Shown here: positions 1 through 6,671 of the stretch, one piece after another
How the letters are laid out: each line of letters opens with the position of its first letter
Numbering within the stretch: position 1 is the first letter of the stretch
Source of the DNA: an uncultured Blautia sp.
GTDB taxonomy: Bacteria > Bacillota > Clostridia > Lachnospirales > Lachnospiraceae
NCBI GenBank assembly: GCA_900765525.1
Contig: CAAFRY010000213.1
Span: forward strand, 1 to 6,673
Direction of reading: 5' to 3'
DNA: 6,673 nt
Notes under the pieces: generated by a model
What the model saw: the letters and a program-made list of their open reading frames with translations, nothing else
Database searches by the model: none
What the model was told of the DNA's origin: nothing
Translations under genes and position numbers: made by a program

Positions 1-3000
1 ACAAAATAAACCTCCATACTCTTATAAAATCCCTCTCTTACCTTTTCTGCGATTTTTCCATAAACCTTCTTTACTGTATCTTTATTTCCTTCTTTATCCT
101 CCAGGACTATTTCCCTGATTTCATATTCATCAGGAATCAAGGATTTTTTATTGCCAGTCAGATAAGTCACCTTTATATTTCCCAGAAATGTAGTTTCCAA
201 CTTTTCTTTTCCGTTAAGAAGATATTCAGGAATGCATGGATTCAGATTTAATTCAAGCCCTTCCTCCCCTGAGATAAAAGGCTTCTGTCCAAACATAAGT
301 ATTTGCCACATCTGGAGAAATTCTGCTGTGGAACCGCTTAAACGGGCCACAAAGCCCTTGCCCCGGATTTTTTTATTTGGATTTACGCTGCTGGCAATAA
401 AAGAAGAATTTTCCAAAAGACTTCTTCCATAAGTTTTTTCATCTAAAAAGGGAATAGCACAGTTATGGAAATCTTCTATAAATTTCTCATACATTCCCGC
501 CTTTAAAAGTTCCAGAAGATATTTATATTCCATATGAAGCCATACAGATTCATTTTCCAGCCAGCCTGGAGTAAATGCACAGGCTCTCCCCAATTCAAAG
601 GTCGCCTCTGAGAGGGAAGCGTTTACTTTATACATTTTCAATTCCTTGTCATAGAGACGGCTTTCTTTTATATGTCTGTAAATCTCTTCTTTTTCCTCCC
701 TGGTTTTCGCTAGCTTCATAGCATGGACAGAGCCTTCCAGGAAGTCAGGAGTTCTCTTCACCGCAAATTTTACCGGAAGAATCCCCTCTGCAGTCTCTTG
801 ATATTCTTCTACTTCGTAGTAAAAATAAGTAGGGCATACCGGACCGCCAATTCTCTGGGCCTTCATCCTGGCTTCGTCAAGAACTGCTTTATAGGACTTA
901 AGAATCTTCCTCTGCTCCTCTGGAGAAAGAGTCACTGTTTTTCCAGAAATCTCTTTTCCTGTCTTTTCCCAGAATGCTTCTTTTGCTTCATTGATAGCGT
1001 TCCAAAAATCTATATCCTCCTCTGAGCATTTCCTCATCCGATTACTGCAGGCTTCTGTAAGTTTTGCCGTAAGCTCATATACTTCTTCCGGGATTTCCAA
1101 TGATTCCTGGAACTTCAAAGCCTCCCTCAACATAAAATCCACCATTCTGCTGGTCTCATACGATTCTGCCATAGAAGAACCCAGAAGACCAGGTAGCCCG
1201 TTCAGGGCATCATACCAGCCCGGTTTTCCTCCTTCCATTTCAATTCCCATTCCATAAGGGTCTAAGGCAGAGACTTTATTGGCCGCCAAAGTGAAAAGTT
1301 TCCCCATAAGACTGGTTTCCACATTTTTTCCTTTACTGTCCTTTAAATATCTGTTCTCTTCCAGAGAAGTGTCCACATTATCCTTCAGAAAATAATATTG
1401 GCGAATCCCCTTCTCTGTTTTAGCATATCTCTTTCTTCTGGGGAGAATCTGTTTCTCCGCCTGAGTAAAAAGATAGGTTTTATCTCCGTACAGAACTTCT
1501 TTTTCCTCCTCTGGATATACACTGAGGTAAGACTCCAGCAAGTCCAGATTGTAGGTCCAGTGGTCGCTCCAGTACCCTTCCCCATATTTTGTTCTGTCTA
1601 TTCTCCGGACTCTGTCCATAATTTTTTCAAATACAATATCTCTGTCCTTCTCCTCTTCTTTGTCTTTCATAAGACAAGCATACAGTTCTCCTGGAGTAAA
1701 TTCTCCTTCCAGAACCTCCATGGTTTCCCTTGAAAGACCCACTAACATTCTATATTCTGGTTTTTCCTCCATACGGTAAGTGATTTTCTCCACCCCCAGA
1801 GGATTATAGCCGTTTATCTGCAAGGCATTATAAAAGGTTTTTATCCCGCTTTTTCCCACAAATGGAGAAAACAATATGTCACATCTTCTGTTTTGATTCA
1901 CATCTCGGAAGTTACCGTTTCCCTGAGAATAAAACTCCGGAAGCATGGAAAAGAAATTATAATCTCTTTCCATATCTCCGTGTTTTCTGGAATAAAGATA
2001 AAAAATCTGCTTTTCTCCTATCTTTACCGGATATCCTCCCCGAAGGAGATTATCTAGGTAACATTGTCTGCTGTATCCATCAAAAAAAGCATTCCCTGTC
2101 TCTGCTCCAATTCTTTCAGTAATATTAACTGCCAGCTCTTTTGCCCTGTTGACCTTGCTCTGAAACCATCCCTCCTCTAAAATTTTCTCGGAAAGCTTTT
2201 CGTATGCCTCTGGATTTTTACTCATTCCATAGATTTCCTGAATCTCCAATGCCTCTCCCGGAAGAAGTTCTGCTCTAGTAAGGAAAAAACTGCAGGGAGC
2301 GTCATTGCAAGTCACCTGTTCCTCTTTCAGAATCTCTTCGATTTTTTTATTTTCAAACTCCACCGCTCTGCGTAGAGAACTGTCATAGGCAAAAAGAATC
2401 TCTTTATCTACTACCACAGGAAGAAAATTTTCCTTAGCTGTGCCCAGTGCAAAATGGAATCCATTCACCTCATTTACCTCTGCAGAATCTTCCATACTTG
2501 CCCTTACCTTGAATTTTGGAAAGCACTTTTCCACATCCAGCACCTGAAACCATGCCTTAGAAGTCTGCCCCATCTCTTTCATTCCAGAAGCCTCTACTCC
2601 ATAGGGAAGCAGCTCTGCTGCACCGTCTGCCACTTCCAGTTCCATAGGACTGTCCGTTTTATTTTCAATTCTTACTTTTCTCATCAATCCTGCAAGTGCT
2701 TCCTCAGGCAATGTTTCATACTCTATATGTATCTTATAGTTCTCCGTTTCTTCTACAAGCTCCAGACTATTCATTCCCACATACATAGTTTGGGGATTTC
2801 TTACATCTGTAAATGCTTCCTCATATCTGCCGTTTATTTTTAAGAAGGTTCTGAATCCCATAAGAGCTGTTCTCTCAAAAGCCTGATGGGCAGGGTAAAA
2901 TTCCATAATCGAATGCTCTTTGTCCTGTACTCCGAAACAGGAAATAGCCTGTCCCCTATTCGTGTAATAACACCACATAGGAATCCCCTTCTCCCCGCTG

Positions 3001-3077
3001 ATTCCCGGAAGGAAGCTTGCAAACAATGATTTTTTCTGAAAATCTTTCATCTTATAATCCATTTTTTTCTCTGCCAT
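1..3077 (-). CDS. Large clan GH-Q glycoside phosphorylase, C-terminus cut off by window edge (probably GH161/GH149-type)
   Basis: Reading from ATG at 3077 to the window edge gives 1025 full codons with no stop; the C-terminal end is missing. The protein begins MAEKKMDYKMKDFQKKSLF and has no signal peptide or membrane helix, so it is expected in the cytoplasm. The first ~340 residues look like the N-terminal beta-sandwich of GH94-like enzymes, followed by an (alpha/alpha)6-barrel part. Motifs align with GH94: GNFRDVNQNRR (R391, D392) matches GH94 GWRDLWQD; YWSDHW (502-507) matches VWSDHGYW; GWYDALNG (620-627) matches DWND, with W621 and D623 keeping the W-x-D of the catalytic acid; WLENESVWLH (839-848) and RLSGST (912-917) match the phosphate-site segments. 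Length above 1000 and the FRDVNQNRR/GWYDALNG pattern fit GH161 or GH149 beta-1,3-oligoglucan phosphorylases better than classical GH94 (about 800-980 residues); this subfamily choice is from memory. A GH94 1,2-beta-oligoglucan phosphorylase (about 1100 residues) is the main alternative. It is the second gene of an operon with the GH94 gene. Start chosen for the AAGGAG site 11 nt upstream. Confidence 0.85.
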   Translation of the reverse strand, partial: MAEKKMDYKMKDFQKKSLFASFLPGISGEKGIPMWCYYTNRGQAISCFGVQDKEHSIMEFYPAHQAFERTALMGFRTFLKINGRYEEAFTDVRNPQTMYVGMNSLELVEETENYKIHIEYETLPEEALAGLMRKVRIENKTDSPMELEVADGAAELLPYGVEASGMKEMGQTSKAWFQVLDVEKCFPKFKVRASMEDSAEVNEVNGFHFALGTAKENFLPVVVDKEILFAYDSSLRRAVEFENKKIEEILKEEQVTCNDAPCSFFLTRAELLPGEALEIQEIYGMSKNPEAYEKLSEKILEEGWFQSKVNRAKELAVNITERIGAETGNAFFDGYSRQCYLDNLLRGGYPVKIGEKQIFYLYSRKHGDMERDYNFFSMLPEFYSQGNGNFRDVNQNRRCDILFSPFVGKSGIKTFYNALQINGYNPLGVEKITYRMEEKPEYRMLVGLSRETMEVLEGEFTPGELYACLMKDKEEEKDRDIVFEKIMDRVRRIDRTKYGEGYWSDHWTYNLDLLESYLSVYPEEEKEVLYGDKTYLFTQAEKQILPRRKRYAKTEKGIRQYYFLKDNVDTSLEENRYLKDSKGKNVETSLMGKLFTLAANKVSALDPYGMGIEMEGGKPGWYDALNGLPGLLGSSMAESYETSRMVDFMLREALKFQESLEIPEEVYELTAKLTEACSNRMRKCSEEDIDFWNAINEAKEAFWEKTGKEISGKTVTLSPEEQRKILKSYKAVLDEARMKAQRIGGPVCPTYFYYEVEEYQETAEGILPVKFAVKRTPDFLEGSVHAMKLAKTREEKEEIYRHIKESRLYDKELKMYKVNASLSEATFELGRACAFTPGWLENESVWLHMEYKYLLELLKAGMYEKFIEDFHNCAIPFLDEKTYGRSLLENSSFIASSVNPNKKIRGKGFVARLSGSTAEFLQMWQILMFGQKPFISGEEGLELNLNPCIPEYLLNGKEKLETTFLGNIKVTYLTGNKKSLIPDEYEIREIVLEDKEGNKDTVKKVYGKIAEKVREGFYKSMEVYF

Positions 3078-3088
3078 ATACTTAAATT

Positions 3089-3094
3089 CTCCTT
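3089..3094 (-). promoter_or_regulatory. Ribosome binding site overlapping the upstream stop codon
   Basis: AAGGAG on the minus strand lies 11 nt before the ATG at 3077. Its first base is the last base of the TAA stop (3096-3094) of the GH94 gene, so ribosomes terminating on the first gene sit on the start region of the second. This fixes the start of the large phosphorylase and suggests translational coupling. The only other nearby Met, codon 6, is too far from the site. Confidence 0.8.
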
Positions 3095-5760
3095 TATAAC
3101 AAAACGATTTGGATACTGTTTTCTGTATTCTCAGGAAGCTTTTCCAGATAGTCCCTGGCGACCACGTAATTTCCTTTCTCAAACTCATATGGTTTTCCAT
3201 TTATATAGATACTATCTATCTCATAATCCCCTATATCCTTATGCAGTTTATTGATATAGCTGATATTCAGTCTTCGGCCTGCAAACCGACATTTTACCTC
3301 TGCAATTCCCTCTCCCCCGAATTGTTCAACCAAAAGCTTCGGAGTAAATCTCAGATTCCCCTTATCCCCAACTATACCAAACATCTGGGTAAGCACTGTC
3401 AAAATCAGCCAGCTTCCTGCACCTGTAAGAAAAGGATACATTCCCCTTCCTCTTGGGCTGAAATATTCAGGAATCCCCGGATACATAAAGCTTGTGTTAA
3501 AATCCAGACACTTATCTGCCAATGCTTTTATGGCCCGGTATCCCTCTCTGGCAAAATTTCTTGCATAGAGAGCATAGGCATACATTATCGTCATATGGCA
3601 GAACACCGCACCGTTTTCTTTATGTCCGAATGCAAAACCGAACATTCTTCCCAAGGTCATATCATTCTCCTGGAAATCTGTATTCAGGCGGTATCCACCC
3701 GCTTCCTCACAGAAAAGATATTTTTCCGCCGCCTGGACAATCTTCTCTACCTGCTCATCTGTTGCCGTTCCTGAAAGAATGGCAAACACCTGGCTGGTAA
3801 GCATCATTCGCACTATGTTATTCCTGACTCCTTCAACCTGCCTTCCCAGATTATCATAATACCCGTTAAACCATATTTCTCCCTTCTGGTCCCCAGTGGT
3901 TTCTGTCCTTCTGATATGACTGCTTATCCATTCACCCATATTCTGGAATATTTCTGCCAGCTTTCTCGTCTCCAGCTCTGCTTTTTCCCCGGAAATTTCC
4001 GGCTGGCAGCGTACACAATAATCACTGAGTATCTGTCGCTTTTTTTCCCAGTTTTCATAAACTGCCCTATCCTCTGTAAGGAGGAGTTTTAGCTCTTTAA
4101 AAACCTTAATACTATGAATTCCTCTGTCATCAAGAGTCTTAAACATATCTGCCATTTCTTTGAAATTGCCGCTGTAGGCCGCTGTAAAGGCCACAGTCTC
4201 TCCTCTTTTGACAGCCATATCCAGTGCGTCATTCCAGTCTGCTCCCCGCAGCCTCATATGATTATGCTCGCCCACATCATAAAACTGCGCCAGATTCTGC
4301 AGCATAAGATGTTCCAAAATACTTCCCATATAAACCTGCCCCTGATGGGTTTTCTGGATATTCTCCCCGTTTTCCTGATAGTCCTCCTCTAACTGTTCTC
4401 CTCTTGCTAATATCCTGTCCCGGAAATATGTTTTTTCTTCCAACAGGAAATCATAATCTCCTGTCTGCTCCAGATACAGGGCTACAGTACGAAAACACCA
4501 GTACCCATGGTCTGACCATACTCTTACAATAGAATTTCTGTCTGCAATAAATTCACCAGACCTGCTGCCGATAATAGTCGCATTAGTTCCGTCTATACGG
4601 ACACCTCCAAAGAAATCTGCCAAATTTTCTCTCACTGCCTGAGGCTCCATAAGGATGAGAGAAAGACAATCCTGCCATAAATCCCTCCATCCTCTTCCTC
4701 CCCTTCCATAATCATGATATGGAAGGAAAGAGCAGCCATAAATCCGCCGGAGATGGGGCTGCAGACTGCTCCAGCTTATCCAGCTATCAAAGTCTTTTCC
4801 TGAAGAATTACAGGTAATGAGTCTCTGGGCTTTCCAGTAGTCCTTCATCTCCTGAAAAGCCTCCATAGCCTTCCCCTTGTCCAGATAAGAACGCCCCTCT
4901 TCCATATAACTTAAAATCACTGTATAGCTGTGTTTTTCTCCGGGAAGGAGAGAAATTTTCCTAAACCACAGGGCTCCTATGGCCTCATATCCTTCACACC
5001 TGTATCCTGCTTTTTTTATTTTTCCTTCTTCTTCAAAAAAGCTTCTCGGATTCAGGTAACTTCCTCCTTCTCCTATAAAGTCCTCCACAAAAGGAATAGC
5101 TCCCTCTGGCTTTTCCCCATATTCCTCTCTGGCAAACACACCATAAGAAACCTGGTTTTTATGGTGTCCCCTTTCATCAAAAGCCATAGAAGGAGTCACT
5201 AATACTCCGTCCTCTTCCACTTCTATCCGGTTTAAAAGAGAGGTCACATGCCTGTGGTCCCGGATATGGTCTGCTCCTCTGCCATAGATGGGAACTGCCG
5301 CTACGGGCACAAGCTCCATGGCCTCCTCTCCTCGATTCTCCAGCGTTACCACCAGAATTTCTACCCGCTCCTGTCCTACAGGACAGAAAGCCAAAACAGA
5401 AGCTGCAATTCCCAATTCTGTATTTTCTCTCTCTGTTCTCTGCCAGTAGGGACCTGCAGTAACCCTGCTCTTTTCCTTCTTTTTCCCATAACGGCTAATC
5501 TGTTCCGCCGAATATCCCATAGCTGACCATGCCCTGTCATTCTCCATAAGACACCAAAAATTTCTGGCAGCCATACTGCTGTGTAGATTTTCTATACTCA
5601 CAGGTTCCATTAAAAAGCAGTCCTGGGAAATCTTACTGTCTCCATGGCCGTTAGGGGTAATGCAGTCCATGATTTTTTCGTTCACCAGAGGCATATACAG
5701 ATAATTGATGTCCTCCGGATTATCCAGGCAAAATTCCAAATCTGAAATCTTATATTTCAT
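3094..5760 (-). CDS. GH94 family disaccharide/oligosaccharide phosphorylase (laminaribiose-, cellodextrin- or cellobiose-type)
   Basis: The 888-residue protein is a GH94 inverting phosphorylase: it cleaves a beta-glucoside with phosphate to give alpha-glucose 1-phosphate plus a shortened sugar, in the cytoplasm (no signal peptide). Residues 1-~300 form the N-terminal beta-sandwich region, ~320-800 the (alpha/alpha)6 barrel, and the end a small beta-rich C-terminal domain. Visible hallmarks are YGRGGRGWRDLWQD (351-364, subsite -1), VWSDHGYW (414-421), GADWND (506-511) where D511 should be the general acid (equivalent to Asp490 of the Cellulomonas cellobiose phosphorylase, as I recall), FGHKENGAVFCH (711-722), and FLTGAGSW (777-784), a phosphate-binding loop. 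The length is longer than cellobiose or chitobiose phosphorylases (about 800), shorter than cellodextrin phosphorylases (about 980), and closest to laminaribiose phosphorylases (about 900), but sugar specificity cannot be read from sequence alone. It starts an operon with the large phosphorylase 16 bp downstream. Start chosen for the GGGAGG site 6 nt upstream. Confidence 0.95.
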   Translation of the reverse strand: MKYKISDLEFCLDNPEDINYLYMPLVNEKIMDCITPNGHGDSKISQDCFLMEPVSIENLHSSMAARNFWCLMENDRAWSAMGYSAEQISRYGKKKEKSRVTAGPYWQRTERENTELGIAASVLAFCPVGQERVEILVVTLENRGEEAMELVPVAAVPIYGRGADHIRDHRHVTSLLNRIEVEEDGVLVTPSMAFDERGHHKNQVSYGVFAREEYGEKPEGAIPFVEDFIGEGGSYLNPRSFFEEEGKIKKAGYRCEGYEAIGALWFRKISLLPGEKHSYTVILSYMEEGRSYLDKGKAMEAFQEMKDYWKAQRLITCNSSGKDFDSWISWSSLQPHLRRIYGCSFLPYHDYGRGGRGWRDLWQDCLSLILMEPQAVRENLADFFGGVRIDGTNATIIGSRSGEFIADRNSIVRVWSDHGYWCFRTVALYLEQTGDYDFLLEEKTYFRDRILARGEQLEEDYQENGENIQKTHQGQVYMGSILEHLMLQNLAQFYDVGEHNHMRLRGADWNDALDMAVKRGETVAFTAAYSGNFKEMADMFKTLDDRGIHSIKVFKELKLLLTEDRAVYENWEKKRQILSDYCVRCQPEISGEKAELETRKLAEIFQNMGEWISSHIRRTETTGDQKGEIWFNGYYDNLGRQVEGVRNNIVRMMLTSQVFAILSGTATDEQVEKIVQAAEKYLFCEEAGGYRLNTDFQENDMTLGRMFGFAFGHKENGAVFCHMTIMYAYALYARNFAREGYRAIKALADKCLDFNTSFMYPGIPEYFSPRGRGMYPFLTGAGSWLILTVLTQMFGIVGDKGNLRFTPKLLVEQFGGEGIAEVKCRFAGRRLNISYINKLHKDIGDYEIDSIYINGKPYEFEKGNYVVARDYLEKLPENTENSIQIVLL

Positions 5761-5766
5761 AATCGT

Positions 5767-5772
5767 CCTCCC
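5767..5772 (-). promoter_or_regulatory. Ribosome binding site of the GH94 gene
   Basis: GGGAGG on the minus strand sits 6 nt before the ATG at 5760. It is a near-ideal Shine-Dalgarno and decides the start: the protein begins MKYKISDLEF. Two ATGs further upstream (near 5775 and 5780) lie at or before the site and are not expected to be used. Confidence 0.85.
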
Positions 5773-5793
5773 ATGCCATATTTGTATATCCTC

Positions 5794-5822
5794 ATTATAA
5801 ATTCAGATTTTTCCCGGACATA
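5794..5822 (-). promoter_or_regulatory. Candidate promoter of the phosphorylase operon (good -10, poor -35)
   Basis: A perfect TATAAT lies at 5799-5794 on the minus strand, 33 bp before the GH94 ATG. The hexamer at 17-bp spacing (5822-5817, TATGTC) is a poor match to TTGACA and no extended -10 TG is present. Initiation near 5787 would leave a leader of about 27 nt. The weak -35 would fit an activator-dependent, sugar-inducible promoter, but no palindromic operator was found nearby; only the short TAATCGT repeat at 5760-5766 and near 5823-5829 was seen. Confidence 0.4.
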
Positions 5823-5899
5823 GTAATCGTTTTTTACTCAGGTGCTATTTTTTTATTTATCCAAGCTATCCTCTCTGGACAAGGGCATGCTAATTACAA

Positions 5900-5945
5900 A
5901 AAGGCAGCAGTCTGAGAGTTTCTAAAATCTCAAACTGCTGCCTTT
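5900..5945 (-). terminator. Rho-independent terminator, possibly bidirectional
   Basis: AAGGCAGCAGT (5901-5911) pairs perfectly with ACTGCTGCCTT (5934-5944), extended by one A-T pair outside and, after a single C/A mismatch, by TGAGA/TCTCA (5913-5917 with 5928-5932), leaving a 10-nt loop. On the minus strand the stem is followed by a T-rich run (TTTTTGTAATT), so it should end the GIY-YIG transcript whose stop is 75 bp upstream, just before the phosphorylase promoter. On the plus strand the tail is only TTTATT, so termination in that direction would be weaker, and no plus-strand gene needs it. Confidence 0.85.
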
Positions 5946-6020
5946 ATTCATATGACTACAAATCAAGTACCCATACTTACATGGATATTGGATTACAGAT
6001 ACAATGATGGCTATTTTTTA

Positions 6021-6272
6021 TTATCTTTCGTTTAATTTTTTTATAAGCTCAATTTTTTCTTTCCTGCTCATCTTTTTTATCTGCCATTCTCTTCTCATGG
6101 CTTCTTCCTTTTTCTCAAAAGTCTCATAATAAACCAGCTCCACCGGAAGTCTGGTCTTAGTATATTTTGCTCCTTTTCCTGCATTATGGCAGGCCAATCT
6201 CTTTTCTAAACAGTTTGTCCATCCGGTATAGAGGCTTCCGTCCCTGCACCTTACCATATAAGTGTAATTCAT
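6021..6272 (-). CDS. UPF0213 family GIY-YIG nuclease-domain protein (YhbQ/YazA-like)
   Basis: The 83-residue protein is essentially a single GIY-YIG domain. The two beta-strand motifs appear as YMV (5-7) and YTG (15-17) in [14 protein letters not shown]; the helix carries R25 and H29 (LEKRLACHN), followed by GKGAKYT (32-38) and the typical P-V-E-L-V-Y-Y-E strand (43-50). The conserved [10 protein letters not shown] segment (58-67) supplies the catalytic-type glutamate E62. All positions usually conserved in UPF0213 are present, and the length is slightly short of E. coli YhbQ or B. subtilis YazA (about 100). Family members are cytoplasmic and have been linked to DNA repair or nucleic-acid cleavage, but the physiological substrate is not settled, so no specific function is assigned. 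The gene stands alone between its own upstream promoter region and the terminator at 5900-5945; the GH94 operon downstream is unrelated in function. Confidence 0.92.
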   Translation of the reverse strand: MNYTYMVRCRDGSLYTGWTNCLEKRLACHNAGKGAKYTKTRLPVELVYYETFEKKEEAMRREWQIKKMSRKEKIELIKKLNER

Positions 6273-6279
6273 AGCTTAA

Positions 6280-6283
6280 CTCC
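6280..6283 (-). promoter_or_regulatory. Ribosome binding site of the GIY-YIG gene
   Basis: GGAG on the minus strand, within TTGGAGTT, lies 7 nt before the ATG at 6272 and supports that start, which also places the first beta-strand of the domain right at the N-terminus, as usual for UPF0213. Confidence 0.7.
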
Positions 6284-6334
6284 AAATCTATGTAATGGAC
6301 GCCTCATCCGCTAAAAAGCTGAACAGGACGCCCT

Positions 6335-6442
6335 TTATATCAAGCTGCCGATAAAAAAGTATTTTTCCCATGTTACAAACAGTCTGTCAATGCAAGCCAA
6401 AAGCTGTAAGAGTAACATCGGCTGCGAATCTTCTTTTGGCAT
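6335..6442 (-). CDS. Possible 35-codon leader ORF of unknown function
   Basis: An ATG at 6442 opens a 35-residue frame (MPKEDSQPML... ending FFIGSLI) closed by TAA at 6337-6335. The peptide has a charged N-terminus and then a leucine-rich, hydrophobic stretch (residues 9-19) and an aromatic C-terminal part (TWEKYFF). There is no Shine-Dalgarno just before the ATG; instead the ATG falls almost exactly at the start point predicted from the -10 at 6453-6448, so translation would have to be leaderless. The same bases form the strong stem at 6344-6425, so the frame may be incidental to an RNA or repeat structure. I do not recognise the peptide. Confidence 0.25.
   Translation of the reverse strand: MPKEDSQPMLLLQLLACIDRLFVTWEKYFFIGSLI
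6344..6425 (-). other. Structured 5' leader: long interrupted stem upstream of the GIY-YIG gene
   Basis: On the minus strand GCAGCCG-ATGTTAC (6425-6412) can pair with GTAACAT (6376-6370) and CGGCAGC (6350-6344): 7 bp perfect, then 6 of 7 with one A/A mismatch. The two stem halves are separated on one side by an insert (6369-6351) that itself can form an A5/T5 hairpin. Inside the loop, ACAG/CTGT (6407-6404 with 6382-6379) may add a further 4 bp. The stem lies in the transcribed leader predicted from the promoter at 6476-6448. It matches no riboswitch or leader class I recognise; it could be a regulatory leader, a small RNA, or part of a dispersed repeat. The rest of the leader (6343-6273) shows only a GGACGCC direct repeat (6297-6303 and 6326-6332). 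Confidence 0.4.
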
Positions 6443-6447
6443 ACTTT

Positions 6448-6476
6448 ATTATACTCTCACAAATAAAATTTGTGAA
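6448..6476 (-). promoter_or_regulatory. Sigma-A-type promoter directed toward the GIY-YIG gene
   Basis: On the minus strand TTCACA (6476-6471, five of six to TTGACA) is followed by exactly 17 bp and a perfect TATAAT (6453-6448). Initiation is expected near 6442-6440, giving a leader of about 170 nt before the ATG at 6272. It is the best-matching promoter in the window. Confidence 0.7.
6457..6475. promoter_or_regulatory. Putative operator: perfect 8-bp inverted repeat over the promoter
   Basis: TCACAAAT (6457-6464), a 3-bp AAA centre, and ATTTGTGA (6468-6475) form a perfect inverted repeat that covers most of the -35 and nearly all of the spacer of the promoter above. A dimeric repressor bound here would block RNA polymerase. 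No T-run follows it on either strand, so it is not a terminator. The binding protein is unknown, and no regulator gene is in the window. Confidence 0.5.
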
Positions 6477-6530
6477 TCCCTTCCCCTGGTTTCTGAAGCT
6501 TCTGGGTAACAGTTCAGCCTAGTGTACTAA

Positions 6531-6671
6531 CACGTTCACATTTTAGCAAATGACTTGCCTGAATTTCCATCTGCTGCGTTGTCGGCAATCGACGTAGCCA
6601 CCGCTACGCCTCATTCCTCCGCCTTGCAGAATGAAAATTCATTCTACGTCATTATGCTGAAAATGAACGTG
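6531..6671. repeat. About 141-bp imperfect palindromic element (MITE-like)
   Basis: CACGTTCA (6531-6538) and TGAACGTG (6664-6671) are perfect terminal inverted repeats. Moving inward, the arms keep matching with small gaps: TTTTAGCA (6541-6548) to TGCT-G-AAAA (6655-6663), AATGAC (6549-6554) to GTCATT (6648-6653), TGAATTTCCAT (6560-6570) to ATGAAAATTCA (6631-6641, one mismatch), and CTGC (6571-6574) to GCAG (6626-6629). The centre carries a hairpin, CGTAGC (6593-6598), loop CACC, GCTACG (6603-6608). Neither strand has a reading frame of note. The form suggests a non-autonomous mobile or dispersed intergenic repeat. The window ends 2 bp after the right terminus, so any target-site duplication or longer arm cannot be judged. 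Confidence 0.65.

Noticed and set aside
1398..1733. 111-codon plus-strand frame
   Set aside because: It is antisense to the catalytic-barrel part of the large phosphorylase, with low-complexity Phe/Leu-rich translation typical of a reverse-strand shadow.
2840..3022. 60-codon minus-strand frame near the start of the large phosphorylase
   Set aside because: It is an out-of-frame shadow of the open frame starting at 3077, which runs more than 1000 codons and carries the family motifs.
3109..3774. 221-codon open frame on the plus strand
   Set aside because: It lies wholly antisense to the well-supported GH94 gene, including its phosphate-site motifs, and its Cys/Ser/His/Ile-rich translation resembles no domain; no ribosome binding site stands out.
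5850..5885. Alternative promoter TTGTCC with TAAATA 17 bp downstream on the minus strand
   Set aside because: The -10 matches only half of consensus, while a perfect TATAAT lies closer to the gene.
6457..6475. Palindrome considered as a terminator hairpin
   Set aside because: The stem is AT-rich with a 3-nt loop, and neither side has a T-run; its placement over -35 and spacer fits an operator better.
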